Below are positions 52,807 through 62,274 of a stretch of 64,000 bases of DNA, piece after piece. Position 1 is the stretch's first letter; each line of letters begins with the position of its first letter. This stretch comes from Pseudomonas putida. Lineage in GTDB: Bacteria > Pseudomonadota > Gammaproteobacteria > Pseudomonadales > Pseudomonadaceae. The stretch lies in the NCBI RefSeq assembly GCF_028682635.1, contig NZ_JANHLK010000026.1:1-64000 (forward strand), written 5' to 3'. The position numbers and the translations under genes were made by a program. Under the pieces are notes generated by a model that was not told the DNA's origin, did not search any database, and saw only the letters and a list, made by a program, of their open reading frames with translations.

Positions 52807-55020
52807 TTACCAGCTGTAGCGGGCACCCACATTGATGCCCCAAGGCTGCTCGATCTTGTCGCCATTGCTGTAATCAACGTCCAGGTGCATGGCAACCTTG
52901 TCAGTCACCGTCATGGCCACGCCCGCGCCCAACTCGCCGCGAGATCCCGACAGGTCGCTGCGGAAACGGTTGTCGTTGACCTCAATGTCACTGTTTTTGG
53001 CGAACTCGTGGACATAGGCGGCGCGCAAATACGGCTGTACCGTCTTGCCTTCGGCCCAGGTGAAATTGCGACCGACAGTCGCACCGGCTTTACCCAACAA
53101 GGAATGCGCACGATCCCCGTCGGCGGCCAGGCCGTTATCCAGGTCGTAACTCGCGCCATCGATCATCACGCCCGACAGTTGAGCATAAGGCTCGACGTAG
53201 TAGTCATCCGCCAATTTGATGTTTCGCCCGAACTCCAGCGATGCCCCGATGCCGTTGGTGTCGTAATTGCCTTTGGTTTTTTGGCCGTCACTGAGACGAA
53301 CCGTTGATTCATTCTGGAACCGGTTGTACTTGAGCACGCCGTCGAAGTAATAGCCGCTCTGCATATCCAGCCACGTGGTGTAGGCACCCAGGTAGTAACT
53401 GTCGACTTCGCCAGTCGTGCCATGGCTCAGGTCCAGGTCGGACTTGCTGTAACCGCCCAACAGGCCGACCAGCCATCGCCCATCGCCCATGGGCAGCGGC
53501 GCATCGGCACCCAACGAAATGCCCTGCTGGGTTTGCTTGTAGGCAACCCCGGAACTTTCACTGACGTTGTATTTGTTGCCATAGGCACGGATCCAGCCAC
53601 CGGCCTTGCCGTGATCCATTCGCACTTCGCCCATGCGCGAACGCAGGGTGCTGAGTTCGCCGTACCAGACGGTGGGCGCGGCATTGAACAGCGCCATCAC
53701 CGATTGGGTACCCGGGCTGATCACACGGCTGGCGGTGTCCAGGACCCAGTCGTTGTTACCCTGTTGGATCAAGTCATAGGAAAATGCGCCCAGATCCACG
53801 GAGCCTCCGGCCAGGGCGAAGGTGGCGTCACCCGAACCGATATGGACCACGGACTTCGAACCCGCCCCCACCGGTTCAGTACCCTGGCTGTCGAGCGCGA
53901 CCAGATGGTTGCCACTGGCATTGCCGGTCACGGTGAGGGTATCCACTTCACCCGTGGTGAAATTGTTGTGCATGTAGAAGGTCCCGCCCTCGCCCGCGAG
54001 CGTTTCCACCGACAGATTGAAGAACTGGCCCGGATTGCCGAACTGCACACCCCCGCCATTCAACGTCAGGTTCTGCACTTGACCGTCACCGACCATGACC
54101 CAGCGTGCATCGTTGCTGATCGACAGGTTCTGGACGTTTTCCAGGCGCCCGGTCAGGGTTGCAGACTGGTCGAGTGCGACGTTGGCATTGCTGTCATCCG
54201 CCACAATGACATCGCCCACCAGGTGACTGTTATTAACGTTGAAGTTCGCCGAAGAACCGTTGATGACCTCCAGTAGCGTGCCGTTGCCGCCCTTGAGCGT
54301 GGAGCCGTTGTTCACTTCAATATTGGCCCGCTCGGTGTTGGTCTGGGTCAGGCCATCGACAATGATGGCCGACCCGCTCAGGCCTTCGACATGGGTACTA
54401 TCGAGAACCAGCGCATTGTCCGCGGGCAGGTTGTTGGCGGTGAACACGCTGACACCATGGAGCCCGCCGACGATCTTGCTGCCCGTTGCCAGGACCTGGC
54501 CGCCGAAAGTCTGTACGCCGATGCCATCGGCATTGGTGGCGGTAACGGTGGTGCCGGAGTCCAGCGTCAAGCGCGATTGTGCGCTCAGGCTTGCACCAAA
54601 CTGGCCGCCGGTGATCTGGCTGTTGCCGACCCTCGCGGTGGACCCACCGACTGCCGTCGCTATCAGGCGCAAGCCCGTGCGATCGCTGACGACACGACTA
54701 TTGGTAATGGTTGCATCACTGTTGGACAACTCAACGCCATTGCTTGTACCCAAGGCAGATGTCGTCGCGCCGTTGAGCACAAGCCTTGATCCCGCCTGCG
54801 CGCGAATCTGATGGGTGGTAGCGCCATTGGCCGTCAGGCTTGAACCGTCACGCACCAGCCAACTGTCTCCAACTGTCTCGGCATTGATCGTCTTTGAACT
54901 ACCATTTTCAACCACCGATTGCGCCAGCGCACACGGCCCCATCAACAGCGCCGGCGCCAGTATCGAAAGCTTTAGCATCCGTGCAAGCGGTGACACTGAA
55001 AAAGAATGGCTGACGTACAT
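52807..55020 (-). CDS. Pertactin-like autotransporter (type Va)
   Basis: A 737-aa autotransporter. ATG 55020 follows AGGAGA. The signal peptide is extended (residues 1-34, cleavage after CALA). Residues 35-430 form a beta-helix passenger of short repeats (GIGVQTFGGQVLATGSKIVG; GGVQFGNPGQFFNLSVETL), ending in the pertactin-type junction DYLIQ-like SYDLIQQGNNDWVLD. The last ~270 residues are the outer-membrane barrel, ending in the aromatic GINVGARYSW. No protease triad or RGD is seen, so a surface adhesin is likely. An EvgA/BvgA-like palindrome lies upstream. Confidence 0.92.
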   Translation of the reverse strand: MYVSHSFSVSPLARMLKLSILAPALLMGPCALAQSVVENGSSKTINAETVGDSWLVRDGSSLTANGATTHQIRAQAGSRLVLNGATTSALGTSNGVELSNSDATITNSRVVSDRTGLRLIATAVGGSTARVGNSQITGGQFGASLSAQSRLTLDSGTTVTATNADGIGVQTFGGQVLATGSKIVGGLHGVSVFTANNLPADNALVLDSTHVEGLSGSAIIVDGLTQTNTERANIEVNNGSTLKGGNGTLLEVINGSSANFNVNNSHLVGDVIVADDSNANVALDQSATLTGRLENVQNLSISNDARWVMVGDGQVQNLTLNGGGVQFGNPGQFFNLSVETLAGEGGTFYMHNNFTTGEVDTLTVTGNASGNHLVALDSQGTEPVGAGSKSVVHIGSGDATFALAGGSVDLGAFSYDLIQQGNNDWVLDTASRVISPGTQSVMALFNAAPTVWYGELSTLRSRMGEVRMDHGKAGGWIRAYGNKYNVSESSGVAYKQTQQGISLGADAPLPMGDGRWLVGLLGGYSKSDLDLSHGTTGEVDSYYLGAYTTWLDMQSGYYFDGVLKYNRFQNESTVRLSDGQKTKGNYDTNGIGASLEFGRNIKLADDYYVEPYAQLSGVMIDGASYDLDNGLAADGDRAHSLLGKAGATVGRNFTWAEGKTVQPYLRAAYVHEFAKNSDIEVNDNRFRSDLSGSRGELGAGVAMTVTDKVAMHLDVDYSNGDKIEQPWGINVGARYSW

Positions 55021-55113
55021 GGGTCTCTCCTGAGTCTGTTGGCTATAGGCAAAATCACCATCTAGCGGAATCTTTCAGATCTGTGTCTGAAGGGCCCGCG
55101 ATCCTATGAAATT

Positions 55114-55134
55114 TCCTACATCCGAGATGTAGGA
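55114..55134. promoter_or_regulatory. 21-bp palindrome upstream of the autotransporter gene
   Basis: TCCTACATC-CGA-GATGTAGGA has perfect 9-bp arms, 93 bp before the autotransporter start. It resembles the TTCCTACA/TGTAGGAA inverted motif of EvgA/BvgA-class response regulators. The rest of 55021-55250 shows no gene. Confidence 0.55.
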
Positions 55135-55250
55135 CTTATCCGAATGAGCGCGGGAATTCTCCCTGGTAACTAGGTGCCCAGTGCATAAGCGCTGTTTGAA
55201 ACAGAACTCGACACGGACGGAAAACGTCTGTGTCGACTCTGGAGGTGTAA

Positions 55251-57257
55251 CTAGGGGGTAATCGGGCACTGATCGCTCGGACCATGGAACGCCGTACGGG
55301 TGACTAACGGCTCGGAGAAGACATCTTCCGTTCCGTCATTGAAGAAATAATGGATCTTGGCGCGCCCCCTGCGATTTGGATTCTGGTCATAAAGTGGTTG
55401 GATATAAGTGCTGTAAGGCGTGACAACAAATTCGAAACCGGTGAGGGGCAACCCCGGATCTCCCAATGTAAAATCCTTCTCGAATTTCACATCTGGAATC
55501 GGCACCTCGGGGCTTGTAAGATCGTCGCCTATCATGGGGATGAACTCGAAGCTGATGGTATCTCCGTCCTTCAGCAGCCCCGTCAAGTCGGGTATCCGAA
55601 CCTTCAGCGATCCATCAGGTTCCAGCGACTGGCAACCCGGATACCCAGTGGGATTGGGAATTTTCGGGAAGCTCGCGGGGGGCAGTTCAACCGCTACCGC
55701 GTCGACGTCAACCTCGATAGCCTCTGAATGCAGATCATTTTCCACACCGGGTCTGTGGACCTGATAGTGCACAGGAATGGCATCACCGTTGTTTCCCGCC
55801 TTGATGTATTTCCAGGGGATGTCAGCGATGTGATCTTCACCAGGAACGTGGGTTGTATCGTCAAAAATGACCTGCGCCTCGACGACCCGCAGCCCATTCC
55901 AGAAAACGTCGACGACATCATCGTTCTGTGCAGTGGCGAACCAGGGGAACGTGAATTTAGCGTCATGCCCCTTGTCGTCCCTCGTCAGCTCATTGGTTCT
56001 GCTCTCGTCGAAGTTCTTGACTTCTCCTGCGGGCAGGGCCGGATGAACAGGATCAGGCCAGTCGATGGGAGGCCAAGGCACCCATGGAATGGGCACTTCG
56101 AAGTTGACTGGAAAGTTGGCGGATTGCGGACCGAACGGGCGCCCCTTGCGAATAATCTGATAACTGACCGCGGTCGGTTTGATACCGGTGGTGGCTTGTC
56201 CGTATTCTTGCAACATCAGGACGGCAGGTAACACCTTAACTTCCATGGTGAGCATGTTGAGAAAGTCGAGATCCGGCTGTACGCGAGTGCTGCCCCAATG
56301 CAAACGAACCTTGTCACCGGCTTTCCAGTTATCGTACATATCGATCCAGGCACTCACGCCCACCCGAACATGCTCGTTCACCAACGGCCCGGGGACAGCT
56401 TGTGGAACTTTCGGTGCTCTCAAATTATCGGGAAGCGGACCGAAGGTCAGGCCGACGGTTTTATGCACCGACACTGCACTGGGGTTTTGTGCCGCATCAA
56501 GCAACACATAAAGAAATACGCATTCCGCATCACCGAAGTCCCGGATCGTCTTGGCAGGGATCTGCACCGGTGTATCGGTCACACCGGGCGAAGGAACAGT
56601 GCCGAAGAACACCAACGGGGCGTTTGTCGGATCGTCAGGAATCTCTGCGGCATCCACCAGGTAAATGGCAAGCTTATCGGTGGCTTTCCAATCCACATAA
56701 CCGGGGAGCGTAAGTGTCAGGTTGCCCCCTACCGGCAAGTTGGAATCATCCAGATAATCGGCAATCAGTTTCAATGCGTCGGGCGGCGCGTGCTTGTACG
56801 GCGGCAAGCGATCGCAAATCACCGTGGTCACTACTGAAGGAGTTTCGTAATTGGTGTAATCGGTAATGACGTACTGCAGGCGGCACGTCGCATCATCCGG
56901 CAGAAAATTGGTATCGATTGTCATGAGATACGGGAAGGTTTCCGGAAAAGGCCCTCCGTCAGCCGGGCGAGTGAACTCGTGTTCAGCGACCTTATCCCAC
57001 CGCCCCGATCCGGTATCCAGAAAAAGTTCGACTTTGTCACTGATACGCGGCGGGGGCAGATTTTCCCACAGCGGAATGTAAACTTTTAGCCCATCCTTTA
57101 GCCTGGGACCGTTGAGAAGGCCGCTCGCCTTGTCGGCATAATCCTCATCCTTGATCTCAATCACCAGATCGGCAAGGTTCGCCTGATGCTCAGTGCGCTT
57201 TTTTAAATAGGCCGCGTTGGCCTGATGTCGTTGCAGTTTGTTTGTTTGCGTCGTCAT
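55251..57257 (-). CDS. Ig-like repeat protein without signal peptide, 668 aa
   Basis: Not recognised beyond its architecture. The start at 57257 opens with a basic, polar stretch (MTTQTNKLQRHQANAAYLKKR) rather than a signal peptide. Modules of ~110-130 residues recur, each with a phrase such as LKVYIPLWENLPP, GNLTLTLPGYVDWKATDKLAIYL, VSAWIDMYDNWKAGDKVRLHW and PWFATAQNDDVVDVFWNGL. The 'GD.V...W' strand pattern is shared with the Ig-like proteins at 38233 and 51209, though the C-terminal module differs. A lux-like dyad lies 156 bp upstream. Function unknown. Confidence 0.75.
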   Translation of the reverse strand: MTTQTNKLQRHQANAAYLKKRTEHQANLADLVIEIKDEDYADKASGLLNGPRLKDGLKVYIPLWENLPPPRISDKVELFLDTGSGRWDKVAEHEFTRPADGGPFPETFPYLMTIDTNFLPDDATCRLQYVITDYTNYETPSVVTTVICDRLPPYKHAPPDALKLIADYLDDSNLPVGGNLTLTLPGYVDWKATDKLAIYLVDAAEIPDDPTNAPLVFFGTVPSPGVTDTPVQIPAKTIRDFGDAECVFLYVLLDAAQNPSAVSVHKTVGLTFGPLPDNLRAPKVPQAVPGPLVNEHVRVGVSAWIDMYDNWKAGDKVRLHWGSTRVQPDLDFLNMLTMEVKVLPAVLMLQEYGQATTGIKPTAVSYQIIRKGRPFGPQSANFPVNFEVPIPWVPWPPIDWPDPVHPALPAGEVKNFDESRTNELTRDDKGHDAKFTFPWFATAQNDDVVDVFWNGLRVVEAQVIFDDTTHVPGEDHIADIPWKYIKAGNNGDAIPVHYQVHRPGVENDLHSEAIEVDVDAVAVELPPASFPKIPNPTGYPGCQSLEPDGSLKVRIPDLTGLLKDGDTISFEFIPMIGDDLTSPEVPIPDVKFEKDFTLGDPGLPLTGFEFVVTPYSTYIQPLYDQNPNRRGRAKIHYFFNDGTEDVFSEPLVTRTAFHGPSDQCPITP

Positions 57258-57413
57258 TTACGCTCTCCGACCATGCCATTGATGCCATAGACGGTGCTAT
57301 GGCGCTGCGTCGGTCGACAACATGGGGGCTGAGGATAAGCGGATGACTCTCGCCATACAGCTGGCCGAACTGACCTCTGGGCGAATTAAGCGCTGATGAG
57401 AGAAAAAGCGAAA

Positions 57414-57429
57414 CTGTCAAAGTTGACAG
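57414..57429. promoter_or_regulatory. Lux-box-like dyad upstream of the 668-aa Ig-like gene
   Basis: CTGTCAA-AG-TTGACAG is a perfect palindrome with 7-bp arms and a 2-nt centre, flanked as AA...GT. Geometry (CT-N12-AG) is the same as at the rhs genes, though the inner bases differ. It lies in the 264-bp gap before glycerate kinase; nothing else is recognised there. Confidence 0.45.
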
Positions 57430-57521
57430 GTGGGTATTGATACAGGGATCCGCAAACCCATGACAACCGGCGATACCCAAGCACGTTCAAGTTAGATAAC
57501 GACCGGTCGCCACAGGTTGAG

Positions 57522-58664
57522 TCAGCGCTGGCCGGTAGCCGTCCGCCAGACCCGAGCAATGTCTGTCGCCCGTTCACGCAACAAACGCGGAGCCTCGGTA
57601 CACGCCTGCTCCAGTGTCATTGGCCCGCTCGTCAAAGCGAACGCGGCGTCGATGCCATGTTCGTACAACGCCTGGTAGCCTTCGCCCAGTGTGCCGGCGA
57701 TGACGATGACCGCAACGCCCTGTTCTTGAGCGATGCGGGCAACACCAAACGGTGTCTTGCCGCGCAATGTTTGCGCATCGAAACGACCTTCACCGGTGAT
57801 CACCAGATCGGCACCCACCACCGCCTCGGCCAGACCCACCAGCTCCGCCACCACTTCAACCCCTGCCATGAATTGCGCCCCGAGAAACGCCTTGGCGGCA
57901 AACCCAAGGCCGCCCGCCGCACCGCTGCCCGGTTCGTCGCGTACGTCTTGTGCCAAGGCGTTTGCGCAGTGATTGGCAAAGTGCCCGAGGGCTCGGTCAA
58001 GCTGTTCGACCTGTGCAGGCGTTGCGCCTTTTTGCGGGCCAAAAATGGCGGAGGCTCCGTGAGGACCGCAGAGTGGATTGTTCACGTCCGCTGCAATGTC
58101 GAAGCGCACTTCGGCCAGACGCGGATCGATGCCGGTCAGATCAATGCGGGCCAGTTGCGCCAGCGCCAGACCACCGGGTTGCAATTGCTGGCCCTGTGCA
58201 TCGAGCAGCTTCACGCCCAAGGCTTGCATGGCGCCTGCGCCGGCGTCGTTGGTGGCGCTGCCGCCGATGGCCAGGATCACCCGCTGCGCACCCGCATCCA
58301 GTGCCGCACGAATCAATTCGCCGGTGCCGAAGGTGCTGCTGATGCAGGCATCGCGGCGGTCGAGGGGCACCAACTGCAAACCACTGGCCTCGGCCATTTC
58401 GATGATCGCGGTGTGGTTATGGGGCAACCACCCCCAGGCGGCATTGACCGTTTCACCCAGTGGCCCGCGAACGTCGGTTCGGCGCAGCTCGCCATCGCAT
58501 GCCGCGAGCACTGACTCGACCGTCCCTTCCCCGCCGTCGGCCATTGGGCATTTGACCAGTTGCGCATCGGGCCAGACTTCGGCCAAACCCAGGGCAATGG
58601 CATCGGCTACGCCTTGTGCGCTGAGACTGTCTTTGAACGAATCGGGGGCGATGACGATTTTCAT
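57522..58664 (-). CDS. Glycerate kinase (GK type 2, GarK/GlxK family)
   Basis: A 380-aa enzyme that phosphorylates D-glycerate, probably at the 2-position as for GarK-type enzymes. The N-terminus MKIVIAPDSFKDSLSA is the family signature; further motifs are CPMADGGEGTVE, AIGGSATNDAGAGAMQALG and ITGEGRFDAQT. Length is normal. The next gene upstream on the same strand is a CdaR-like regulator beyond a REP pair, matching the common cdaR/glycerate kinase association in glucarate/galactarate use. Confidence 0.92.
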   Translation of the reverse strand: MKIVIAPDSFKDSLSAQGVADAIALGLAEVWPDAQLVKCPMADGGEGTVESVLAACDGELRRTDVRGPLGETVNAAWGWLPHNHTAIIEMAEASGLQLVPLDRRDACISSTFGTGELIRAALDAGAQRVILAIGGSATNDAGAGAMQALGVKLLDAQGQQLQPGGLALAQLARIDLTGIDPRLAEVRFDIAADVNNPLCGPHGASAIFGPQKGATPAQVEQLDRALGHFANHCANALAQDVRDEPGSGAAGGLGFAAKAFLGAQFMAGVEVVAELVGLAEAVVGADLVITGEGRFDAQTLRGKTPFGVARIAQEQGVAVIVIAGTLGEGYQALYEHGIDAAFALTSGPMTLEQACTEAPRLLRERATDIARVWRTATGQR

Positions 58665-58779
58665 GGGCGTTCTCCAGTTCCAATGCGCTCATCCTGCCAG
58701 CCGGCCGGAACAATAACGCCGGGCTGCTGCACAAGCGGCACTGAGGATTATTGTTCATTCACACAAACCCGCTGCCTAC

Positions 58780-58878
58780 TGTAGGAGCGAGCTTGCTCGC
58801 GAAGGATTCAAGGGCGTCGCGTTTATCCAGGTATTACGCGTTATCGTTAACGTCCATCGCGAGCAAGCTCGCTCCTAC
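58780..58878. repeat. REP pair (BIME-like)
   Basis: TGTAGGAGCGAGCTTGCTCG faces its inverse across ~60 bp. It separates glycerate kinase from the regulator gene. Confidence 0.85.
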
Positions 58879-58895
58879 GGGGGCAGGTCGATTCT

Positions 58896-60017
58896 TTACG
58901 GGAGGGCTTCGGTCTGGGGGAGCAGTTGCACGCCGAGGTAGAGCGCGAGCATGCCGTCCAGCTTCAGTGGATCTACGCCGCTGAGTTCGGCAATGCGCTC
59001 CATCCGATAGCGCAGGCTGTTGCGGTGAATGCCCAAGGCGTCGGCACAGGCCTGGCTTTGCCCATCGTGTTCACACCAGCTGCGCAGGGTCGCCAGCAGT
59101 TGGCCGTTATTGTCCCTGGCGATGACCTGGCGCAACGGGTTGAGCAGCTCGTCCAGCGCATCGTCGTTGCGATGACGCCAGAGCATCACCGGCAATCGGT
59201 AGCGATCAAGGGTCAACAAGCGCGACTGCGGCAACACCTCGCGCCCGTAGGCAAGCAAGTCGCCGACCCGACGATGGCAGCGGCGCAACCCCAGCAAGCC
59301 ATCGGCCTGCCCGCCCACGGCGATGCGCAGAATGTTCCAGCCCAGGCCATCGAGTTTCTCCAGCAGCCGATCATTTTCGACGCTCTGGCTGGCAGGCCTG
59401 CACCACAGCAACGACGACTTGGCCGGACTCACGCACCAGCTATCCGGATAGCGCGACATCAGCCAGGCGCTGAGCGCCTCGACGGTGTGCCCAGGACTGT
59501 GCTCCGTGCCCAGTTCGAACAGGTACGGCATCCGCGTCATCTGCGGCTTGAGCCCCAGCTGTTGCGCCTCGTCGATCAGCCGTGGCGAACTGCCGGCCTC
59601 GCTGAGCAACAGCGCCAGCAAGTCATCGCAACGCTGGCGCCGCCATTGCTGCTCGGCCTGCTGGTTGCGCTGGCCCACCAGCATCTCGGCGGTCATGCGC
59701 ACCAGTTCGGCGTAGGTGCGCAATTGCTCGGGTTCGCCGGTGATGCCCAGCACGCCGATCAGGCGCTGGTCGAGCATCAGCGGCAGGTTGATACCCGGCT
59801 GCACTCCCTTGAGATGGATCGCGGTCTGCGCATCGATCTCGACTACGCGACTGTTGGCCAGCACCAGTTGCGCGCCTTCATGCCGGGTGTTGACCCGCTC
59901 CGGTTCGCCGCTGCCGAGGATCAGGCCCTGGCTGTCCATGACGTTGACGTTGTACGGCAGGATGGCCATCGCCCGGTCGACGATGTCCTGGGCCAGGTCG
60001 TGATCGAGTTCGAACAT
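58896..60017 (-). CDS. cdaR: CdaR-like sugar diacid regulator
   Basis: A 373-aa regulator. ATG 60017 follows AGGA and begins at the diacid-recognition domain (LDHDLAQDIVDRAMAILPYNVNVMD); the longer frame lacks support. That domain fills ~residues 1-135 with NLPLMLDQRLIGVLGITGEPEQ. A GGDEF-like middle region follows. The C-terminal PucR/CdaR HTH is at ~310-365 (QACADALGIHRNSLRYRMERI). CdaR activates glucarate/galactarate/glycerate genes in E. coli; here the likely target is the glycerate kinase gene downstream. Confidence 0.88.
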   Translation of the reverse strand: MFELDHDLAQDIVDRAMAILPYNVNVMDSQGLILGSGEPERVNTRHEGAQLVLANSRVVEIDAQTAIHLKGVQPGINLPLMLDQRLIGVLGITGEPEQLRTYAELVRMTAEMLVGQRNQQAEQQWRRQRCDDLLALLLSEAGSSPRLIDEAQQLGLKPQMTRMPYLFELGTEHSPGHTVEALSAWLMSRYPDSWCVSPAKSSLLWCRPASQSVENDRLLEKLDGLGWNILRIAVGGQADGLLGLRRCHRRVGDLLAYGREVLPQSRLLTLDRYRLPVMLWRHRNDDALDELLNPLRQVIARDNNGQLLATLRSWCEHDGQSQACADALGIHRNSLRYRMERIAELSGVDPLKLDGMLALYLGVQLLPQTEALP

Positions 60018-60163
60018 AGCGGTAATCCTGAAAAGCGTGATGGGACAGGTAGTTCCAGAGAATCTCCCACATTTTTGCTGCACCGTGTTCGATAAATCAG
60101 TTTGATCCACAGGCGGGTTCTGGTATTTGTTTGAGCCCTTCCCTGCGGCAAAAGGATTTCCTC

Positions 60164-61174
60164 ATGAGCTACCGCACACTGGGTCAGTCGGGTTTGCAGG
60201 TGTCCACCCTGACCCTGGGCACCATGATGTTCGGCGAACAGACCAGCACCGAGGATTCCCTGCGGATCATCGACAAGGCCTGGGACCAGGGCATCAACTT
60301 CATCGACACCGCCGACGTCTACACGGGTGGGCGCTCGGAAGAAATCGTCGGCGAAGCAATCGCCGGCAACCGCCACGAATGGGTGCTGGCGACCAAGGTC
60401 GGTTTCGGCCCGGCGGACGGTGTGCCGAACCGCAGCGGTTTGAGCCGCAAGCATGTGTTCAATGGCATCGACGCCAGCCTGACGCGGTTGGGCACTGACT
60501 ATCTCGACATCTATTACCTGCACCGTGAGGACCACAACACGCCGCTGGAGGTTACGGTCTCAGCGATTGGCGACCTGATCCGCCAGGGCAAGATTCGCTA
60601 TTGGGGGCTGTCGAACTATCGTGGCTGGCGCATCGCCGAAGTGATTCGCGTGGCCGACAAGCTCGGTGTCGACCGGCCGGTGATCAGCCAGCCGCTGTAC
60701 AACATCGTCAACCGCCAGGCCGAAACCGAGCAGATCACTGCCGCGCAAAATTATGGTCTCGGGGTGGTGCCCTACAGCCCGCTGGCCCGCGGTGTGCTCA
60801 GCGGCAAATATGCGCCGGACGTAAAACCGGACGCCAACAGCCGCGCGGGTCGCTCGGACAAACGCATCCTGGAAACCGAATGGCGCGCCGAGTCCTTGCG
60901 CATCGCCCAGCAGATCCAGCAATACACCCAGGAACGCGGTGTGGGCATCGTCGAGTTTGCGATTGCCTGGGTGCTGAACAACAGCGCCGTGACCTCGGCC
61001 ATCGTCGGGCCGCGCACCGAAGAACAGTGGGATGCCTACACCAAGGCGCAGGCGGTGAAGATTACGGCTGAGGATGAGGCGTTCATCGATTCGCTGGTGA
61101 CGCCGGGGCATGCGTCGACGCCGGGGTTCAATGATGTGAGCCACTTCGTGTCCGGCCGTAAACCCCATAATTAA
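60164..61174 (+). CDS. Aldo/keto reductase
   Basis: A 336-aa NADPH-dependent oxidoreductase. ATG 60164 follows AGGA and gives the family start MSYRTLGQSGLQVSTLTLGTM. The catalytic tetrad is visible: Asp and Tyr in FIDTADVYTGG, Lys in LATKVGFG, and His in IYYLHRED. The late SAIVGPRTEEQ motif supplies cofactor contacts. It resembles the Tas/YajO-like group. Substrate unknown. It is divergent from the CdaR-like regulator with 146 bp between them. Confidence 0.9.
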   Translation: MSYRTLGQSGLQVSTLTLGTMMFGEQTSTEDSLRIIDKAWDQGINFIDTADVYTGGRSEEIVGEAIAGNRHEWVLATKVGFGPADGVPNRSGLSRKHVFNGIDASLTRLGTDYLDIYYLHREDHNTPLEVTVSAIGDLIRQGKIRYWGLSNYRGWRIAEVIRVADKLGVDRPVISQPLYNIVNRQAETEQITAAQNYGLGVVPYSPLARGVLSGKYAPDVKPDANSRAGRSDKRILETEWRAESLRIAQQIQQYTQERGVGIVEFAIAWVLNNSAVTSAIVGPRTEEQWDAYTKAQAVKITAEDEAFIDSLVTPGHASTPGFNDVSHFVSGRKPHN

Positions 61175-61191
61175 ACACCCCTGTAGGAGCG

Positions 61192-61281
61192 AGCTTGCTC
61201 GCGATGGTGGTCAACGATAACGCGGGGAGACTGAATGCCCGCGGTGACCATTCGCTCATCGCGAGCAAGCTCGCTCCTACA
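61192..61281. repeat. REP pair (BIME-like)
   Basis: TGTAGGAGCGAGCTTGCTCG faces its inverse across ~50 bp, using the same arms as 58780-58878. It lies between the reductase and rarD. Confidence 0.85.
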
Positions 61282-61375
61282 GGGTCGTTGTAAATATTGA
61301 TCATCCGGCCAATATTCAGCACAAAAACCACGTATCCTCCGCACCCCGTTTTACGTTCAACCTCGCGAGGACAGC

Positions 61376-62257
61376 TTGTCTAAAGGTATCGCTTTATCGG
61401 TGTCAGCCTCGGTGCTGTTTGCCGTCATGTATTACTACACTTCGTTGCTCAAGCCCTTGAGCGGCGTGGAGATTTTCGGCTGGCGCATGCTGTTGACGGT
61501 GCCGTGCATGACGGTGTTCATGCTCGTATCCGGGGAATGGCGGCGGGTGATCGACCTGCTGCGCAGGATTGGCGCGCACCCGAAGCTGATCGGCGGCCTG
61601 ATACTGTCGGCAGCGCTGCTGGGTGTTCAACTCTGGCTGTTCATGTGGGCCCCGCTCAATGGCTACAGCCTCGATGTGTCCCTGGGCTACTTCCTGTTGC
61701 CGCTGGCCATGGTCCTGACCGGGCGTATCGCCTACGGCGAACGGCTGTCCTACCTGCAAAAAGTCGCGGTGTTCTTCGCCAGCCTCGGCGTGGTCAACGA
61801 GCTGTATCAGGTCGGCGGATTTTCCTGGGCGACACTGGTGGTGGTCATCGGCTATCCCCTGTACTTCGTGCTGCGCAAATGGCTGAAGGCCGACAACCTT
61901 GGCGGGCTCTGGGTGGACATGACCCTGATGCTGCCGATCGCCTACTGGTTCGTGCACGGTGGCGAGCAAGGTTTCGGTGTCTTCGATCAGCATCCGGCGC
62001 TGGCGTGGCTGATTCCATTGCTTGGTCTGATCAGTGCGTCGGCGCTGGTGGTCTACATCATCGCCAGTCGCTTGCTGCCGTTCAGCCTGTTCGGGCTGTT
62101 GAGCTACGTCGAACCGGTGCTGTTGCTGGGGGTGGCGTTGTTGCTGGGGGAAAGTATCAAGCCTGGTGAATGGCTGACCTATATTCCGATCTGGATGGCG
62201 GTAGTGGTGTTGGTGTTTGAAGGGTTCAAGCATCTCGTTCGGCATCGCCGACCGTAA
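61376..62257 (+). CDS. rarD: EamA-family permease RarD
   Basis: A 293-aa inner-membrane protein starting at TTG, with AGGA 7 nt upstream (GCGAGGACAGCTTG). About ten hydrophobic helices form two EamA halves. The RarD hallmarks are MYYYTSLLKPLSG, EIFGWRMLLTVPC, LNGYSLDVSLGYFLLPL and LLSYVEPVLLLGVALLLGE. The substrate is not known; RarD was named for a chloramphenicol-sensitivity effect. Confidence 0.9.
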   Translation: MSKGIALSVSASVLFAVMYYYTSLLKPLSGVEIFGWRMLLTVPCMTVFMLVSGEWRRVIDLLRRIGAHPKLIGGLILSAALLGVQLWLFMWAPLNGYSLDVSLGYFLLPLAMVLTGRIAYGERLSYLQKVAVFFASLGVVNELYQVGGFSWATLVVVIGYPLYFVLRKWLKADNLGGLWVDMTLMLPIAYWFVHGGEQGFGVFDQHPALAWLIPLLGLISASALVVYIIASRLLPFSLFGLLSYVEPVLLLGVALLLGESIKPGEWLTYIPIWMAVVVLVFEGFKHLVRHRRP

Positions 62258-62274
62258 ATCCAACACAAAACAAA

